Part shown: piece after piece, positions 21,608 to 32,510 of the stretch
Numbering within the stretch: the first letter of the stretch is position 1
How the letters are laid out: each line of letters starts with the position of its first letter
Source of the DNA: Branchiostoma floridae
Taxonomy: Eukaryota > Chordata > Leptocardii > Amphioxiformes > Branchiostomatidae
Assembly (NCBI RefSeq): GCF_000003815.2
Contig: NC_049997.1
Span: 5,892,260-5,956,259, forward strand
DNA: 64,000 nt
Direction: 5' to 3'
The notes under the pieces: model-generated
The model's input: only the letters and a program-made list of their open reading frames with translations
What the model was told of the DNA's origin: nothing
Database searches by the model: none
Made by a program: the position numbers and the translations under genes

Positions 21608-22425
21608 ACATGGCGGTCTGACATCCCGGCCGTAAGTTTGAGCCACAAAGAAAGAAAATATGACATGCCCGCTAAATCTCAGCCACAAACAATAACCACA
21701 GAATCTCCCACTTGAACGCAGGAAAGTACTTCACATGTGCTGTATCAATGACATATAGCACAATGAACAGAGCAATATACCCGGACACAAACTGAACACA
21801 AAATATGGCGGTCACCTCAGCCACGACGAACTATTCGTTGCGGACCAGGCAGCAAAATATGACAAGAACGAGGGAAAATTACAACACTCAACCGCTCTAG
21901 CTGCAACCCACAACAACCCAACCCACTCGCAAGGACATAGGCAAAGTCTGAACGGCAAAACTCGCGGCAAAATGAAGGCCAGAGCGTGAGAGGAAACAAC
22001 ACACACACCACAACGTCTCCACTCACACAGTGCTGCAGATGCAAGTCCGGACACGGCTTTTGTCTCGGCCTACATCACACGTCAATTTTTATGTATCCTT
22101 CCGCGGTGTACTTTCCTTGTCAATCACAAGTCTGGATGTCATGTTGACCAAAAATCTGCCACTTCAGACGTCTTCAAAACTTCCTAGAAACAGTACAGAT
22201 TTTAAACGGTTATTTACTATGTACAATAGTGTGGATAGTACCTTATCAAACTTTGGACACATACTTGTCACTACTTTTTTATTGCACCAGAATATAGAGG
22301 GGATACGGTCTACCGCAGAATTTGGCGGGAAGCTCAGGCAGGCCGAAACAAGTTAGTTTCATGTATGACATATTTACAACCTGAAGCGAGATCACTAAAG
22401 TACCGAGCATGAAAAATGAAGAAAT
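21608..22425 (+). repeat. ~750-bp dispersed repeat, copy 2
   Basis: This is the partner of 3755-4510. Upstream, 21480-21540 holds an extra partial echo (ACAAAATATGGCCGCCACCT), also seen at 21795, so this copy may contain a nested or tandem piece. Confidence 0.65.
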
Positions 22426-22691
22426 TGAAAACAAAGTGGCAGACTTATTCAGAACGTATTCAAAAGCTTTATTTTCTAGTTGATAAAGTACAAATACGCT
22501 GAGGCGGGACAATAGAGTAACTTAGTGTCTCCAGGATACAAGCAATTCCGATGATATCACGGTGACGCAGTGGTAATCAAAAATCAGGTGTTTGGCAAAA
22601 TATTGATTTACATATTAACCAGTAATTTGATCAGCTGATTTGAATATCAATTTTTAAGCCAATCTACTGACGTCCTGGTAGGCACCAGCCG

Positions 22692-22832
22692 TCGAATACT
22701 AGTACTAGCCTCCATAGCAGGCTCTTTGGGGCCTTTTTTTGGCTCATTATACACTTTTGCTGGCCATTTCTATTTGTACTCGGTCGAAACTTGAAGGCCC
22801 CAAAGAGCCTGCTATGGAGGCTAGTCGAATAC
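22692..22832. mobile_element. foldback MITE with 32-bp perfect arms and 8-bp direct repeats
   Basis: Arm 22704-22735 is perfectly complementary to 22794-22825 (32 bp, core GCAGGCTCTTTGGGGCC), with a 58-bp centre. TCGAATAC flanks the structure at 22692-22699 and 22825-22832. If this is the target duplication, its length would suit a hAT-like element. Five unpaired bases (TAGTA) on the left leave the exact end uncertain. Confidence 0.75.
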
Positions 22833-22889
22833 CACGGATATAAACAACAACAGCGATCGCTCGTTACTAGTATACGATATATATGCGCC

Positions 22890-23045
22890 AAAAATAGTTA
22901 CTCAAGCAACTGGATATGGTTTTCAAACGGTCAGACGTTTCGGATAGAATTCACTATCCTTCGTCAGTGACACTGAAGAGATCTGGAAGAAACAGGTCTT
23001 TTATACTCTAACTATGAATGAAGACAATTTCAGATGTCCAATAGG
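22890..23045. repeat. dispersed repeat with 'AAACGGTCAGACGTTTC', copy 1
   Basis: The block from 'ACTCAAGCAACTGGATATG' to 'AACTATGAATGAAGACAATT' recurs at 32511-32660 in the same orientation with about 90 percent of positions matching by eye. It looks like the end of a retroelement, but I cannot name the family. Confidence 0.55.
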
Positions 23046-24015
23046 AAAGGTTGTAAGACAATATATATATACGATATATATGTTATATGCAAAAGCGAGA
23101 AATCGGGCTTTATCATATGAACGTTTTCCACTTAGAAGGGAGCTTTTATAAAGCTCTTTGGTTTTAGGCAACCCCTTTGCACTTATGCTGCTATCCGTTA
23201 GAGGGCAGTACTGGGCAATACTTGACAATAACTCTTAAGGTGGGGGCACACCTGCGTGTATATTTAAGTCCGTATGAGGCGCATATTGGAGTATTTGTCT
23301 CCACCAGGCTCCACAGGTCGTTGTAAAAATAATAGGAATTGGACAAACGTAAACAGGTAACAGGTCAGACGAGTTAGCTGGGTCGCTAACCATACTTCTC
23401 GGTCAGCTAACTCATCTGGCAGGTTATATTTTTCCCGCGACATGTGGAGCCTGGTAGAGACTAAGAGCGTCATACGCACCTCAAACGGACTCGAATATAT
23501 ACGCATGTGTGACCCCACCTTTAGGAACTGAGTTTGAACGCTGGAAGCAACGTTAACTTTTGCATGGATAGATAACAGTGCATTTGGCATCACCGAAACT
23601 TGGAGCATATCTTTATCAAACTTTCTAAAGGTGGATGCAGGTTTAAACATATGCTACAGTCATCAAATACCAAACAAATGCCGTTTTGTAGAAGTAGTAG
23701 AAAACATTCTTTGCCTCAAATGTTTCAACAAGGAGACTTTTAAAGTTTTATCTACCAACTTACACCCCTGTGACGTTTTTATTTATTAAACTGAACCCTT
23801 ATTTGGGGATAAAAATACTAGTAGTCTCTACCAGACTCCGGCCTGGTCGAATTGTAATAGGGGACTTTGCCCAAGTTGGGAAGAAAAGCCTATAGTAGGA
23901 GTTAATTTGCCTAGGATTGAACTATAGCTGGATAGACTGCAAAAGACTGACTAAGATCCCACGGCACATTATTTGGCCACATTTTTAAAAACTCTTTTGT
24001 CATCCAGCTGACACA
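23046..24015. other. no recognisable gene
   Basis: I see a short TATATATA stretch (about 23061-23081) and palindromic echoes 'TTAGCTGGGTCGCTAACC' and 'GGTCAGCTAACTC' near 23370-23410. I see no coding-like frame. Confidence 0.35.
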
Positions 24016-24213
24016 TCTGCTCGGAGACTAGAATAAAAACGACGTCACGGCGCAAACCAATCAGCATCATTGTTTTACATGTCGTCAGTATTAGACTTCG
24101 CGACGTATCAAAAGCGCCCCCTGTTAATTGGAGTGAAAAGTGCAATCACGCCAACATGGATCAAAAGCGGCTCATAGCAACAGAATGAAGCACTGCATCA
24201 AAACTTGAACTGA
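24016..24213 (+). repeat. ~200-bp direct repeat, copy 1
   Basis: It matches 24728-24926 over its whole length, with a strongly conserved middle (TTTTACATGTCGTCAGTATT and CGACGTATCAAAAGCGCC). It begins CTGCTCGGAGACTA, close to the reverse complement of the MITE end TCTCCAAGCAG. Confidence 0.7.
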
Positions 24214-24727
24214 GGCCACTGTAAGTAAAATTTATGGATGACATCATCAGCGCGCTCATTAATGTTCACCTGATCTCGGGGGAAAAAAAGATTTCAGAAA
24301 AATGAACAATATTTTTTTCTCTTCGGGGATGGTCAGATAAACCAAAATATTAGGCAAATATGTTGTGTTGTAGCCTAATAATCATACTTGTAGAAGCCAT
24401 GGCTATAGTTGCTGAAGTGAAACTTGCTGGATAGTTGTAAAAGTGCCACCAGTATGGAAGTAATGAATGTAGTTGCCAGCTTGGCAAGTGCTACCAGTGT
24501 ACCACACTCTCTTTTACTACACTAGTTCACTTCTTTAATACAGGAATGAATGTCTTGTAAGGTGTGATGCCACGTTTTGTCACTTTAAATCTTGTGACGA
24601 CGTTTATGTTGTCTATTTTGAAAATTTAGACATCTTGTTTTTTTACCCATCTTTTTTCGCGCTCATTTATTTTATTTATTCTTGCACTATGCATAGGATG
24701 TCATTATAGATCTCACCATGAAATTTA

Positions 24728-24926
24728 CTGCTTGGAGACTATAATAAAACGTCGTCACGACGTAAACCAATTAGCATCGTTGTTTTACATGTCGTCAGTA
24801 TTAGACTTCGCGACGTATCAAAAGCGCCCCCTCTTAATTAGCGTGAAAAGTGCAATCACACCAACATAGATTAAAAGTCTCTTCTAGCAATAGAATGCAG
24901 CTAGCACTGCATCAAAACTTGAACTG
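24728..24926 (+). repeat. ~200-bp direct repeat, copy 2
   Basis: This is the partner of 24016-24213. It begins CTGCTTGGAGA, the exact reverse complement of the terminal core of the MITE at 25181-25333, so the pair may be partial copies or solo ends of that family. Confidence 0.7.
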
Positions 24927-25171
24927 ATTGATTCGCAAGTTTCCAAACCCGACGCCCGGGGTGCGGAATGGCCTTGGTTATTGCACAAACTGCGACACAA
25001 GAAGAGACATAAATCCCTGCACCATCCTAAGTGACTATCTTGTCGCCAAATCGTCTGGAAGATTTCCCCATTGCTAAACCTCACAGTATTAGCGGTAATA
25101 CCGAAAGTAGATAATGTTTTCTTAGTATAGGCCTAAGCCCTGGGGTTTTGGCTCCTTTAGTGACGCAAAGT

Positions 25172-25342
25172 AAACTACTGTAATCTCCAAGCAGATTCCT
25201 CCGTGGCATAAGACAGTGACATAAGCTGGGGAAGGAGTTTAGCCGGCAGAGGAGTAAAATTGGCCAATTGGCTAAACTCCTTCCCCAGCTTATGTTACTG
25301 TCTTATGCGACGGAGGAATCTGCTTGGAGATTAAAACTACTG
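25172..25342. mobile_element. complete foldback MITE with 9-bp target duplication
   Basis: The element is 25181-25333 (153 bp) and begins TAATCTCCAAGCAGATTCC and ends with its complement GGAATCTGCTTGGAGATTA. Arms of 64 nt pair with only two mismatches. AAACTACTG flanks it directly on both sides (25172-25180 and 25334-25342). Long arms plus a 9-bp duplication are the usual signature of Mutator-like MITEs. Assignment to that superfamily is inference. Confidence 0.9.
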
Positions 25343-25604
25343 TTGAAAGCATATTCGTTTCATGAATATAGCGGCATATATTGATAAGTTTATCTATTTT
25401 TCGACCTGTTCAGATTACTAATTCGACTTCAACAAGCTTGTATTCCATTTTATTATTATGCAATGACCAAAAACCAGTGACCAAAAAACATATTTTCTAA
25501 AATATGTGTACAATCTTTACATGAACATCAGTGGCTGATTGGTGACTTAACGTTGCGAAGACATAGAATTATCGCGATTTATCACGGAAGCTCATCTGTG
25601 TTGG

Positions 25605-25804
25605 TAACGCTAGTTCACCTTTATCCACAGGGTAACCTATATTCGTTGTGTTTACCAACACGATTTTAAGTGATATCAACTGGACCGACGATGGTTTCAA
25701 GTAGTAATATGTTCAACATATTGTAGTTTAAAACTATCGTCCGTCGACTTCATACCCCTAAGTACCAATTTCTGAAAGGAACGGATATAGGTGAACTAGC
25801 GTTA
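25605..25804. mobile_element. foldback MITE, TIR TAACGCTAGTTCACC
   Basis: Fifteen terminal bases at 25605-25619 are perfectly complementary to 25790-25804. Inside, 'CGACGATGGTTT' (about 25686) pairs with 'AAACTATCGTCCGTCG' (about 25730). The target duplication is unclear. Confidence 0.7.
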
Positions 25805-25815
25805 GTAATCAGAGA

Positions 25816-25997
25816 GCAATGCTAAACTTTCTTCCAACACAAAGGTACACACGGATAAAAATTTTAATAGACCACAGTCGCCTTATTCCGGATCAATACT
25901 GATGTTCTAAAGTGATTGGTCATCAATTTTACTGAAGAGTGATCGTTGAAAACTTGATCCATGTATACCTTTGTGTTGGAAGAACGTTAAGCATTGC
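25816..25997. mobile_element. second foldback element directly downstream
   Basis: The arm from GCAATGCTAAACTTTCTTCC at 25816 is complementary to the arm ending at 25997 (GGAAGAACGTTAAGCATTGC). About 36 bases pair with a few mismatches, sharing TTCCAACACAAAGGTA. Only 11 bp separate it from the previous foldback element. Confidence 0.65.
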
Positions 25998-25999
25998 CA

Positions 26000-26935
26000 T
26001 TGTACGATCATCGCAGTTTGATTGCGAACTGTGAAGGAAGTAGCGATGGGCAACTGTTTTAAGGGAGTTTAGTCTAATCTTACATAGCAGTAAAAAAAAT
26101 AAAGGAAACATCATCGTTGTTTTCGGACGACTTTATCAACAAAGTTCTGGTTTACAAAGAGCCAGGAAACATGTCTGATATGACCTTCAGCTTGAACCCT
26201 GTGACGTCACGGCAAATTGGTCTTCATATCTAAGACATCCCGTTCTACGCCCTTGTTACGCCTGACCTTTTCCGGAAAGGTTCAACATTGTTCCAGGGGC
26301 TTCTCTCGCCTTTTCTTGAGAATCTAAACACGTCTTGAACACGTCTTCCGTCTTGAAGAAAAGTCCCAGAGGAGTTGGCTCGCCTTAAGCGTTAGATTTT
26401 CCATTTCCGAGCAGACAGTTCCATTGGCTTCAGACCAAGTTACCCCACTGGCAACGTGATTGCTTTCGGGAAACAGAGATGCACTAAAAAGCAAGCGTGT
26501 GCCGCTGGTAGGTACATGGTATTTCCATTTCCGTCTTAAGCAGTTGTCCAAGTTTTGTACATTCACGGGTTCACATTGGATCAGCAGGATACTCAGCTAC
26601 CAAAGACAAAAGGAGGATTCTAAACCTAGAACAGAAAGGAAGTCATGATTTGCAAAGATCAAGAGCATTGAGATTAAACCACACCGTTTTAATTTCATTA
26701 AAGACTATCTTCTGGGGACCCCCAAAACTAATGCACACGGACCAAAAAGAGAAAAATCCAGGTAAAATCCAGCAAAAATATGCTGCTAAACCACAGGACT
26801 AAACAATGCATCCAGATCCTTCTTTCCCAGGCCTGGTTTGTCTTAAGTTCACTTCCAGTAAGACTGTAATAGACAATCGTCTCCAGTTCAATCATGTTTA
26901 TAATACAATGCCCTGAATATGTGTCCCCTTAGCGC
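26000..26935. other. no recognisable feature
   Basis: Several short open frames exist on both strands. None has a motif, a splice-like border that recurs, or a repeat partner in the window. Confidence 0.35.
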
Positions 26936-27010
26936 AATACAATTAGGTCCAGGTTAAGGTCCGGACCTGATCCTCTGGACCTGGACCGTACCTGGACCCG
27001 AATGTTCACT
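26936..27010. repeat. GGTCC/GGACC-rich short repeat
   Basis: AGGTCCAGG, GGTCCGGACC, CTGGACCTGGACC and CCTGGACCC alternate over 60 bp and can fold back on themselves. It may be a MITE end, but no boundary can be set. Confidence 0.35.
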
Positions 27011-27239
27011 ACCCCAAACCATGGAACAGTACTAGTCATCTGCATTCCCCTCACGCCTACCGGCGGAGAAACATATTGCAATCCATCAGGTGCTGGCAGA
27101 TCGAACGCCAACCGACGTCATCGCTCGCACTACCCGGGATAGCGTTGGACTTTCCCGCCAGCTCTGCTAGATTTCTCCCGCATCACACCATCTGCTCCGC
27201 AATCAGCCCACTCAGACGCAGCCAGAATCTTCTAAACCG

Positions 27240-27490
27240 CGACTTTCGGCTCTCAAGAACTTAAAAATCGCACCGCCTTTCCTGTGGAAGACTACATCAA
27301 CACCCTCTCGGACGAGATAGTGTCAAGTTCAGAAACTCCACGCTCTAGCCTGGAGGGGGTAGCGGTAGGGGATTCTCCCTATGCGAGAGGAACACCAGAG
27401 AATTCGGACAACCAGCGATATCTCATCAACAACCTGTGGTCGTCCCCTGATCCTAAAGATACTGGTTTGATTTCATCGCCTTTGCTTTAG
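27240..27490 (+). other. open coding-like frame, unknown protein
   Basis: After a stop near 27230 the frame reads ATFGSQELKNRTAFPVEDYI, then an acidic, Ser-rich stretch with DEIVSSSETPRSSLEG, and ends NNLWSSPDPKDTGLISSPLL with TAG. There is no ATG at the beginning, so it would have to be a terminal exon. Codon choice looks natural, but no family is recognised and no second copy exists in the window. Confidence 0.3.
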
Positions 27491-27816
27491 CAAACCTCTC
27501 CAAAAGCAAGAAATAAAGGGTGAGTGTAATTTTCATTACGTTCTGTACTGTATTTTTTAACCCCCCTTCTTCTGAATGCCTGTGTTACTATTGATACCTG
27601 TTATGTACCCACGTTCGCTTGCTGACGGTCTGTCACTACCAGCATGGGACACGCACACACAGCAGTTTACTCGAGCATGATTTCATTTCGTATACCGTTA
27701 AGTTTTACTGTCAATATTTCCCTCAGTTTTATGGAGATGAGCACTGTGCGTGGGTATATGTAAACGTGATATGAAATGTAAATGGCAGTGGATGTGGTTA
27801 CCTTGACGACTATCAT

Positions 27817-28133
27817 TTTTTTATTTTAAATTCTGTTTTATTTAGCCAGGGTAGCCCAACTCAGTGTATCACACTGCTTTACAGTGGGACCCTGGATAAC
27901 ACATAGTACATGGCACATCAACACAATACATAACACAAATAATATATACAAAGACCGTTTTCCATAATCATACTTCAGTCCGGTCGTGAGGTCAGAGGTC
28001 AACTCTCAGTTTCATCATATGCTTGAATGTTGCAATGTTGGGAGCCGTTTTTAAAGTCATTGGAAGGTGATTCCACTGACAAACGCCCCTGTAGCTAAAC
28101 TTACGTCTTCCACATTCCAAGTGAACTTGATAC
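27817..28133 (-). pseudogene. 3' end of a CR1/L2-like LINE
   Basis: On the minus strand 28133-27992 reads YQVHLECGRRKFSYRGVCQW, then NHLPMTLKTAPNIATFKHMM, then KLRVDL and TGA. The pattern FSYRG-x-x-WNxLPxxLKTAPxxxxFKxxxK is the usual C-terminus of L2/CR1 ORF2 proteins. A 3' UTR follows with GGGCTACCCTGGC and ends in an AAATAAAA-type tail near 27817-27845. The element is 5'-truncated, as is normal for these LINEs. Confidence 0.85.
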
Positions 28134-28199
28134 CGATACCGATGATGATGATAACGGCTTTCGTAGAATCACCTGTTAATTATTGATACACTTTGCTAT

Positions 28200-29320
28200 A
28201 TGTATACATATGGATTCATGTGAGGGCTTAGATTTGTATTTGGAAGTATTCAAATCGTATGGAGACAACTGTTATGCTTTTAAGTATTTGTAAATGATAT
28301 TTGTAATACATGTATTAGGATAAGAATACGAACAATTGAATAGAATCTGCCCAATGATTGCAAACTTTCGTCGAAAAATCAATATTACAATAGACAGTTG
28401 AATAAGACAAGAAAGACTCTTCATGAAGCAAAATACTCACCGTCATTCATACAGTAGATTGAGAAACAGAGATACAGAGAACACAAACAAGAGACTAGGT
28501 AGGTAAAAGATTGACAAACCTGAGAAAATTGCACGGAAATGTCTTGAAGATTAGGAAACGGCGCCAATGATGTTTTGTGGTTCATGTTACACAGAAGGAG
28601 ATTTCTGTATGTTATCACATCTTTCCATCTTGTCATATTTTCATCTGTACAGAAGCGTTATTATCTTCACGACTTCCCTGCGTGGATCCGTGTGTCGCAT
28701 CCTTCCAAGAACGTAGAAAATATTTTTATCTACTTCAAATACGAGTACCTTTTATCTTTTTTTTAAATAGATTTCTGTGGTTTATATTAGAAGAAACCGG
28801 TCGACATTAGTTGCAAGTCTGTAACGCTAGGACTGGCTAACTTCCCTGGGAAACATTTAACTCTATATTGCCTATGTCTGATATTTCTTGAGAAAACTAT
28901 GGTTCCTCGGCCTGTCTGAGGTTGGCGGTGTATAGATGGCTGGAATTATACATGGCGAAACAAGAGTACCTTTTTGGATATACCATACAAAGTGTACAAA
29001 ACATTCCTCTAGACGTAGACATCCACGTAACAAGATACGCCCAAAAAAATTAACAGTTACTGGCCGGCCGTTTCCAAAAATCCTCCTAACGCCCGGTCCC
29101 CAACGGCATTAGACACGACTGTGGTCCCTCTGCGTAGGAGAATGTTTCCAAAATCATGACCACTTGCTTAAGTAATCGCTATTTAGCGTATTCCTTTGGA
29201 CTCCTTTCGTTCCTAAAACAGACGCAAAAACCTGATTGTCAATTTAAGATCTGTAACCCTATGGCATATGGCATTCTGGCAAATTATTCACGCATTCATT
29301 AAGATAACTGAGAAATGAAA
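28200..29320. other. no recognisable feature
   Basis: Short open frames at 28577-28810 and 28421-28636 have no motif or repeat partner. I see nothing else. Confidence 0.35.
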
Positions 29321-29324
29321 TTGT

Positions 29325-29465
29325 ATGTTTGAACCATTGCTTATTCATGAAAGCTCAAATTGACCCGCAGGTCGCTTCTCATTGAGGTCATAATGGAAGA
29401 GGCAGTTTAGTCAATTTCTACCATGTCTTAAGCATCCAAGCATTCTTAAGCTTGGAGAATGTAAT
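29325..29465 (+). repeat. partial copy of the left arm of the next foldback element
   Basis: 'TTGAACCATTGCTTATTCATG' cut at 20 bases, then 'AAAGCTCAAATTGACCCGCA' and 'TTGAGGTCATAA', match 29537-29605. The rest of the element is absent here. Confidence 0.6.
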
Positions 29466-29529
29466 TGAAAATCTCCCTTTGGCATGTGAAAATTAAGAAA
29501 ATTATAGAGAAATGAAATGGTTTGATTGT

Positions 29530-29847
29530 TTGTTTGTTTGAACCATTGTTTATTCATGAAAGCTCAAATTGGCTCGCAGGTCGCTTTCAATTGAGGTCAT
29601 AAGATAAAAGGCAAGGGCCAGACAAAAGATATAACAGATGTACAGTTTACATCACTTAGATCTGGTCATTTTCTACCATTCCTTTAGCATCCTAGCAGTC
29701 TTACCCATAAGGACTTTAAACGATGTAAACTGCATCTCTGTTATATATTTTGTCTGACCCTTGTCTCTTCCCTCATGACCTCAAAGACAAGCGGCCTGCA
29801 TGCGTTTGTCAGAGTTTTCATGAATAGACAAAGGTTCAAACAAACAA
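29530..29847. mobile_element. long foldback element, arms ~120 bp
   Basis: The left end TTGTTTGTTTGAACC (29530-29544) is complementary to GGTTCAAACAAACAA (29833-29847). Pairing continues through the ATTCATGAA, TTGAGGTCAT, CCAGACAAAAGATATAACAG and ACAGTTTACATC blocks toward the centre near 29690. Arms are diverged (roughly one mismatch in six). It is an old MITE. Confidence 0.75.
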
Positions 29848-30009
29848 ATAACTCTAAGGCATATGAAAAAATCTTGCAAATTATTCACACAATTATAAAT
29901 GACAAGATAACTAAGAAATGAAAGCCTGTGTCTAGTATTTCTTAAGCATCCAAGCCGTCTTGGCGAAGACTAAGGTTCCTCCCGCCATCTCAAGGTTGTC
30001 GGGATATCG

Positions 30010-31020
30010 ATCGAAGGCGTTATACATGACACGGGAACCAGTAGGGTAATGCTGGGCGCATTTGCCGCAATATTTCGCTGATTATACTTCCGCCGCTACA
30101 GCTGGGGCCTGGAGACTCCCATCCTTCATGTCGAGGGGCGGGAAGAAATCTTCAAACAGAGAAATGGTCGTAGACTGTAGAGTTTTCTGTATCCACAAGT
30201 CTAAAAGCTATGTTGGGTAATCTCTTAGCAGATGCTGGGGTGCTAGATTCTAACTGCGTTGTCGCGTGTTCAGACAGAAATCTTGGACTATCTCCAAGCA
30301 TATACTGGGATGTCTGGTCGTAGATCGTAGAGTTTTCTTCTATACCATCGCCAAGTCCAAGCAGATGTAAGGGTGTTGCACTGTGTTATACATGACACGG
30401 GAACCAGTAGGGTAATGCTGGGCGCATTTGCCGCAATATTTCGCTGATTATACTTTCGCCGCTACAGCTGGGGCCTGGAGACTCCCATCCTTCATGACGA
30501 GGGGCGGGAAGAATCTTCAAGCAGAGAAATGGTCATAGACTGTAGAGTTTTCTGTATCCACAAGTCTAAAAGCTGTGTTAGGTAATCTCTTAACAGATGC
30601 TGAAGTGCTAGATTTAATATAACTGCGTTGTCGCGTGTTAAGACAGAAATCTTGGACTATCTTCAAGCATATACAGGAATGTCTGGTCGTAGATCGTCGA
30701 GTTTTCTTCTATACCATCGCCAAGTCCAAGCAGATGTAAGGGTGTTGCACTGCGTTATACATGACACGGGAACCAGTAGGGTAATGCTGGGCGCATTTGC
30801 CGCAATATTTCGCTGATTATACTTCCGCCACTACAGCTGGGGCCTGCAGATTCCCGTCTTTCATTGCGAGGGGCGGCAACTTTACATGGCGTCTTCGGGA
30901 GTCTTAAAACAGATGATTGGTCGTAGATCGTAGCGTTTTCTGTATCGCCAAGTCTAAAAGCTGAGTTGTTGGGTAATCTCCAAGAAGATCCTGGGGTGCA
31001 AGATTCTAACTTGTTTTATC
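30010..31020 (+). repeat. tandem triplication, unit ~366 bp
   Basis: 'TACATGACACGGGAACCAGT' starts at 30023, 30387 and 30758 (spacings 364 and 371). Each unit also carries GGGCGCATTTGCCGCAATAT, 'CGTAGA(t/c)TGTAGAG TTTTC'-type words and 'GGTAATCTC..AGCAGATGCTG'. Units 1 and 2 are more alike than unit 3. No shared long ORF is present. Confidence 0.9.
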
Positions 31021-31132
31021 GTGTTTATCAAGCAATGGTATATGCTAGACTGAAGAGACTACCCTACAAAATCAATCAATAAATAAATAAAAAAGTTCAA
31101 AGACATTCTGTGTCGCGATAACATACATTCGT

Positions 31133-31337
31133 ATAATTCCACCAGGTGCCATTATACCGCCACCTAAAAAAACGTTATTATGTAGGTCTTCTCAAGATTG
31201 TCTTCAACACGTAATATCTGAATTGTATTACATTTAACGGTTAGAATATTTAACATTCGGTGTTCAAGACAATCTTGGGAAGATCTCTATATTAACGTTT
31301 TTTGAGGTGGCGGTATTATGTCACCTGGTGGAATTAT
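31133..31337. mobile_element. foldback MITE, arms ~75 bp
   Basis: ATAATTCCACCAGGTG (31133-31148) pairs perfectly with CACCTGGTGGAATTAT (31322-31337). Pairing continues through TACCGCCACCT, AAAAAACGTT, and AAGATTGTCTT near the centre. The whole element is 205 bp. Confidence 0.8.
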
Positions 31338-31480
31338 GATAGTCAATATTAACTTTCAAAGCAGATATTTGAGGTGGTTTCTGTGTTGTCAGGTTCAAAC
31401 GATGTCTTTGATCCCAGAGAAACAAGCCAACTTTGAGACCACGAAGCTGGTAGAGACTACGTTGCAGCCACACGTGTACC

Positions 31481-32331
31481 AACACGGCGGTCATAAAAAT
31501 CATATTACGATCCTAACAAGTCGGGCTCACGCGTGCTTAACCGGTATAAATCGGGGCTTGTTGCCGCCTGGCCCAACAAGCACCTACTGGTTGCAATGCC
31601 TCTCTTCACACGAAGGTAACAGCAAGAGTACCATGGGTGTTGCAGTCACCAACGCCAACACGGCGGTCATAAAAAATTACATTACGATCCTGACAAGTCT
31701 GGCTCACGCATACTTAAACCAGTACAAATCGGGTCCGCTTGCCGCCTGGCCCCCGCTAATGCGCGACCCTTATAGAATTTTACTGTCTGAGAAGAAGAAG
31801 TCAAAGCCCATAAGTTACATCTTTAAGTTAGACTAGAGTAGTCGCTTACTATACTGTTTTAGTGCTTACTATTATTTGTTTGTCTTTTTTCTTTTGTCAC
31901 CTTCAATTAGCCCTAGGGCAAGATAAACTTATCATGTAATAAATAACCGCCCTTCCTCTGGGGTCAAAGCCTCCAGATCTTCAATGGTGCAAAGTTCGGA
32001 CAGGAATGGGACAGACAAGAAGGTGTTTCATGCTCTGCTCCAACAAACAATAAACATTTGCCAAGGATTATACACAAAATATGCTTCGGACTATTCTTCT
32101 TTTCCAAGCTCTGTGTGTTTTGTTCCCTTTCTTATCATATGTTTTTTCGTTTCCGAAAGCTACCAGGCCGGGCCCCGGGTTGGGAACTGGGACCTAACAT
32201 GAACGTTGCGCCCACAACACGGCGGTCATAAAAAATCATATCACGACCCTGACAAGTCTGGCTCACGCGTGCTTAACCAGTACAGATCGGGGCCGCTTGC
32301 CGCCTGGCCCCCGCTAATGCGCGACCCTAAT
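31481..32331 (+). repeat. three copies of a ~115-bp repeat (CACGGCGGTCATAAAAA)
   Basis: Copies start at 31481, 31657 and 32216. Each runs from AACACGGCGGTCATAAAAA through 'GGCTCACGCGTGCTTAACC' to 'GCCGCCTGGCCC', and copies 2 and 3 extend to GCTAATGCGCGACCC. They are separated by unrelated DNA, so this is a dispersed short element rather than a strict tandem array. The 172-codon open frame across copies 1-2 is probably incidental. Confidence 0.75.
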
Positions 32332-32510
32332 AAAAACCCGGCGTTATTGCGGTGTTTATGGCGCGCAATCAGCAGCCGCCTGCCAGGGAACATAACTCAC
32401 AGACGTGTCGCGACCCGCCGATTCGGAAGTGAATCATCGAGGACGAATGTGGTGCTGGGTTCTCGGTTGATTGAAGGGAGTTACATAACAGTGTCAATGT
32501 GCCAAAAAGC

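Noticed and set aside
23264..23650. 128-codon minus-strand frame
   Set aside because: No motif, no repeat partner and no splice borders. Length is not exceptional for AT-moderate noncoding DNA.
31318..31836. Plus-strand 172-codon frame
   Set aside because: It crosses the end of a MITE and two copies of a 115-bp repeat. The third repeat copy is not in a matching frame, and no motif is seen.
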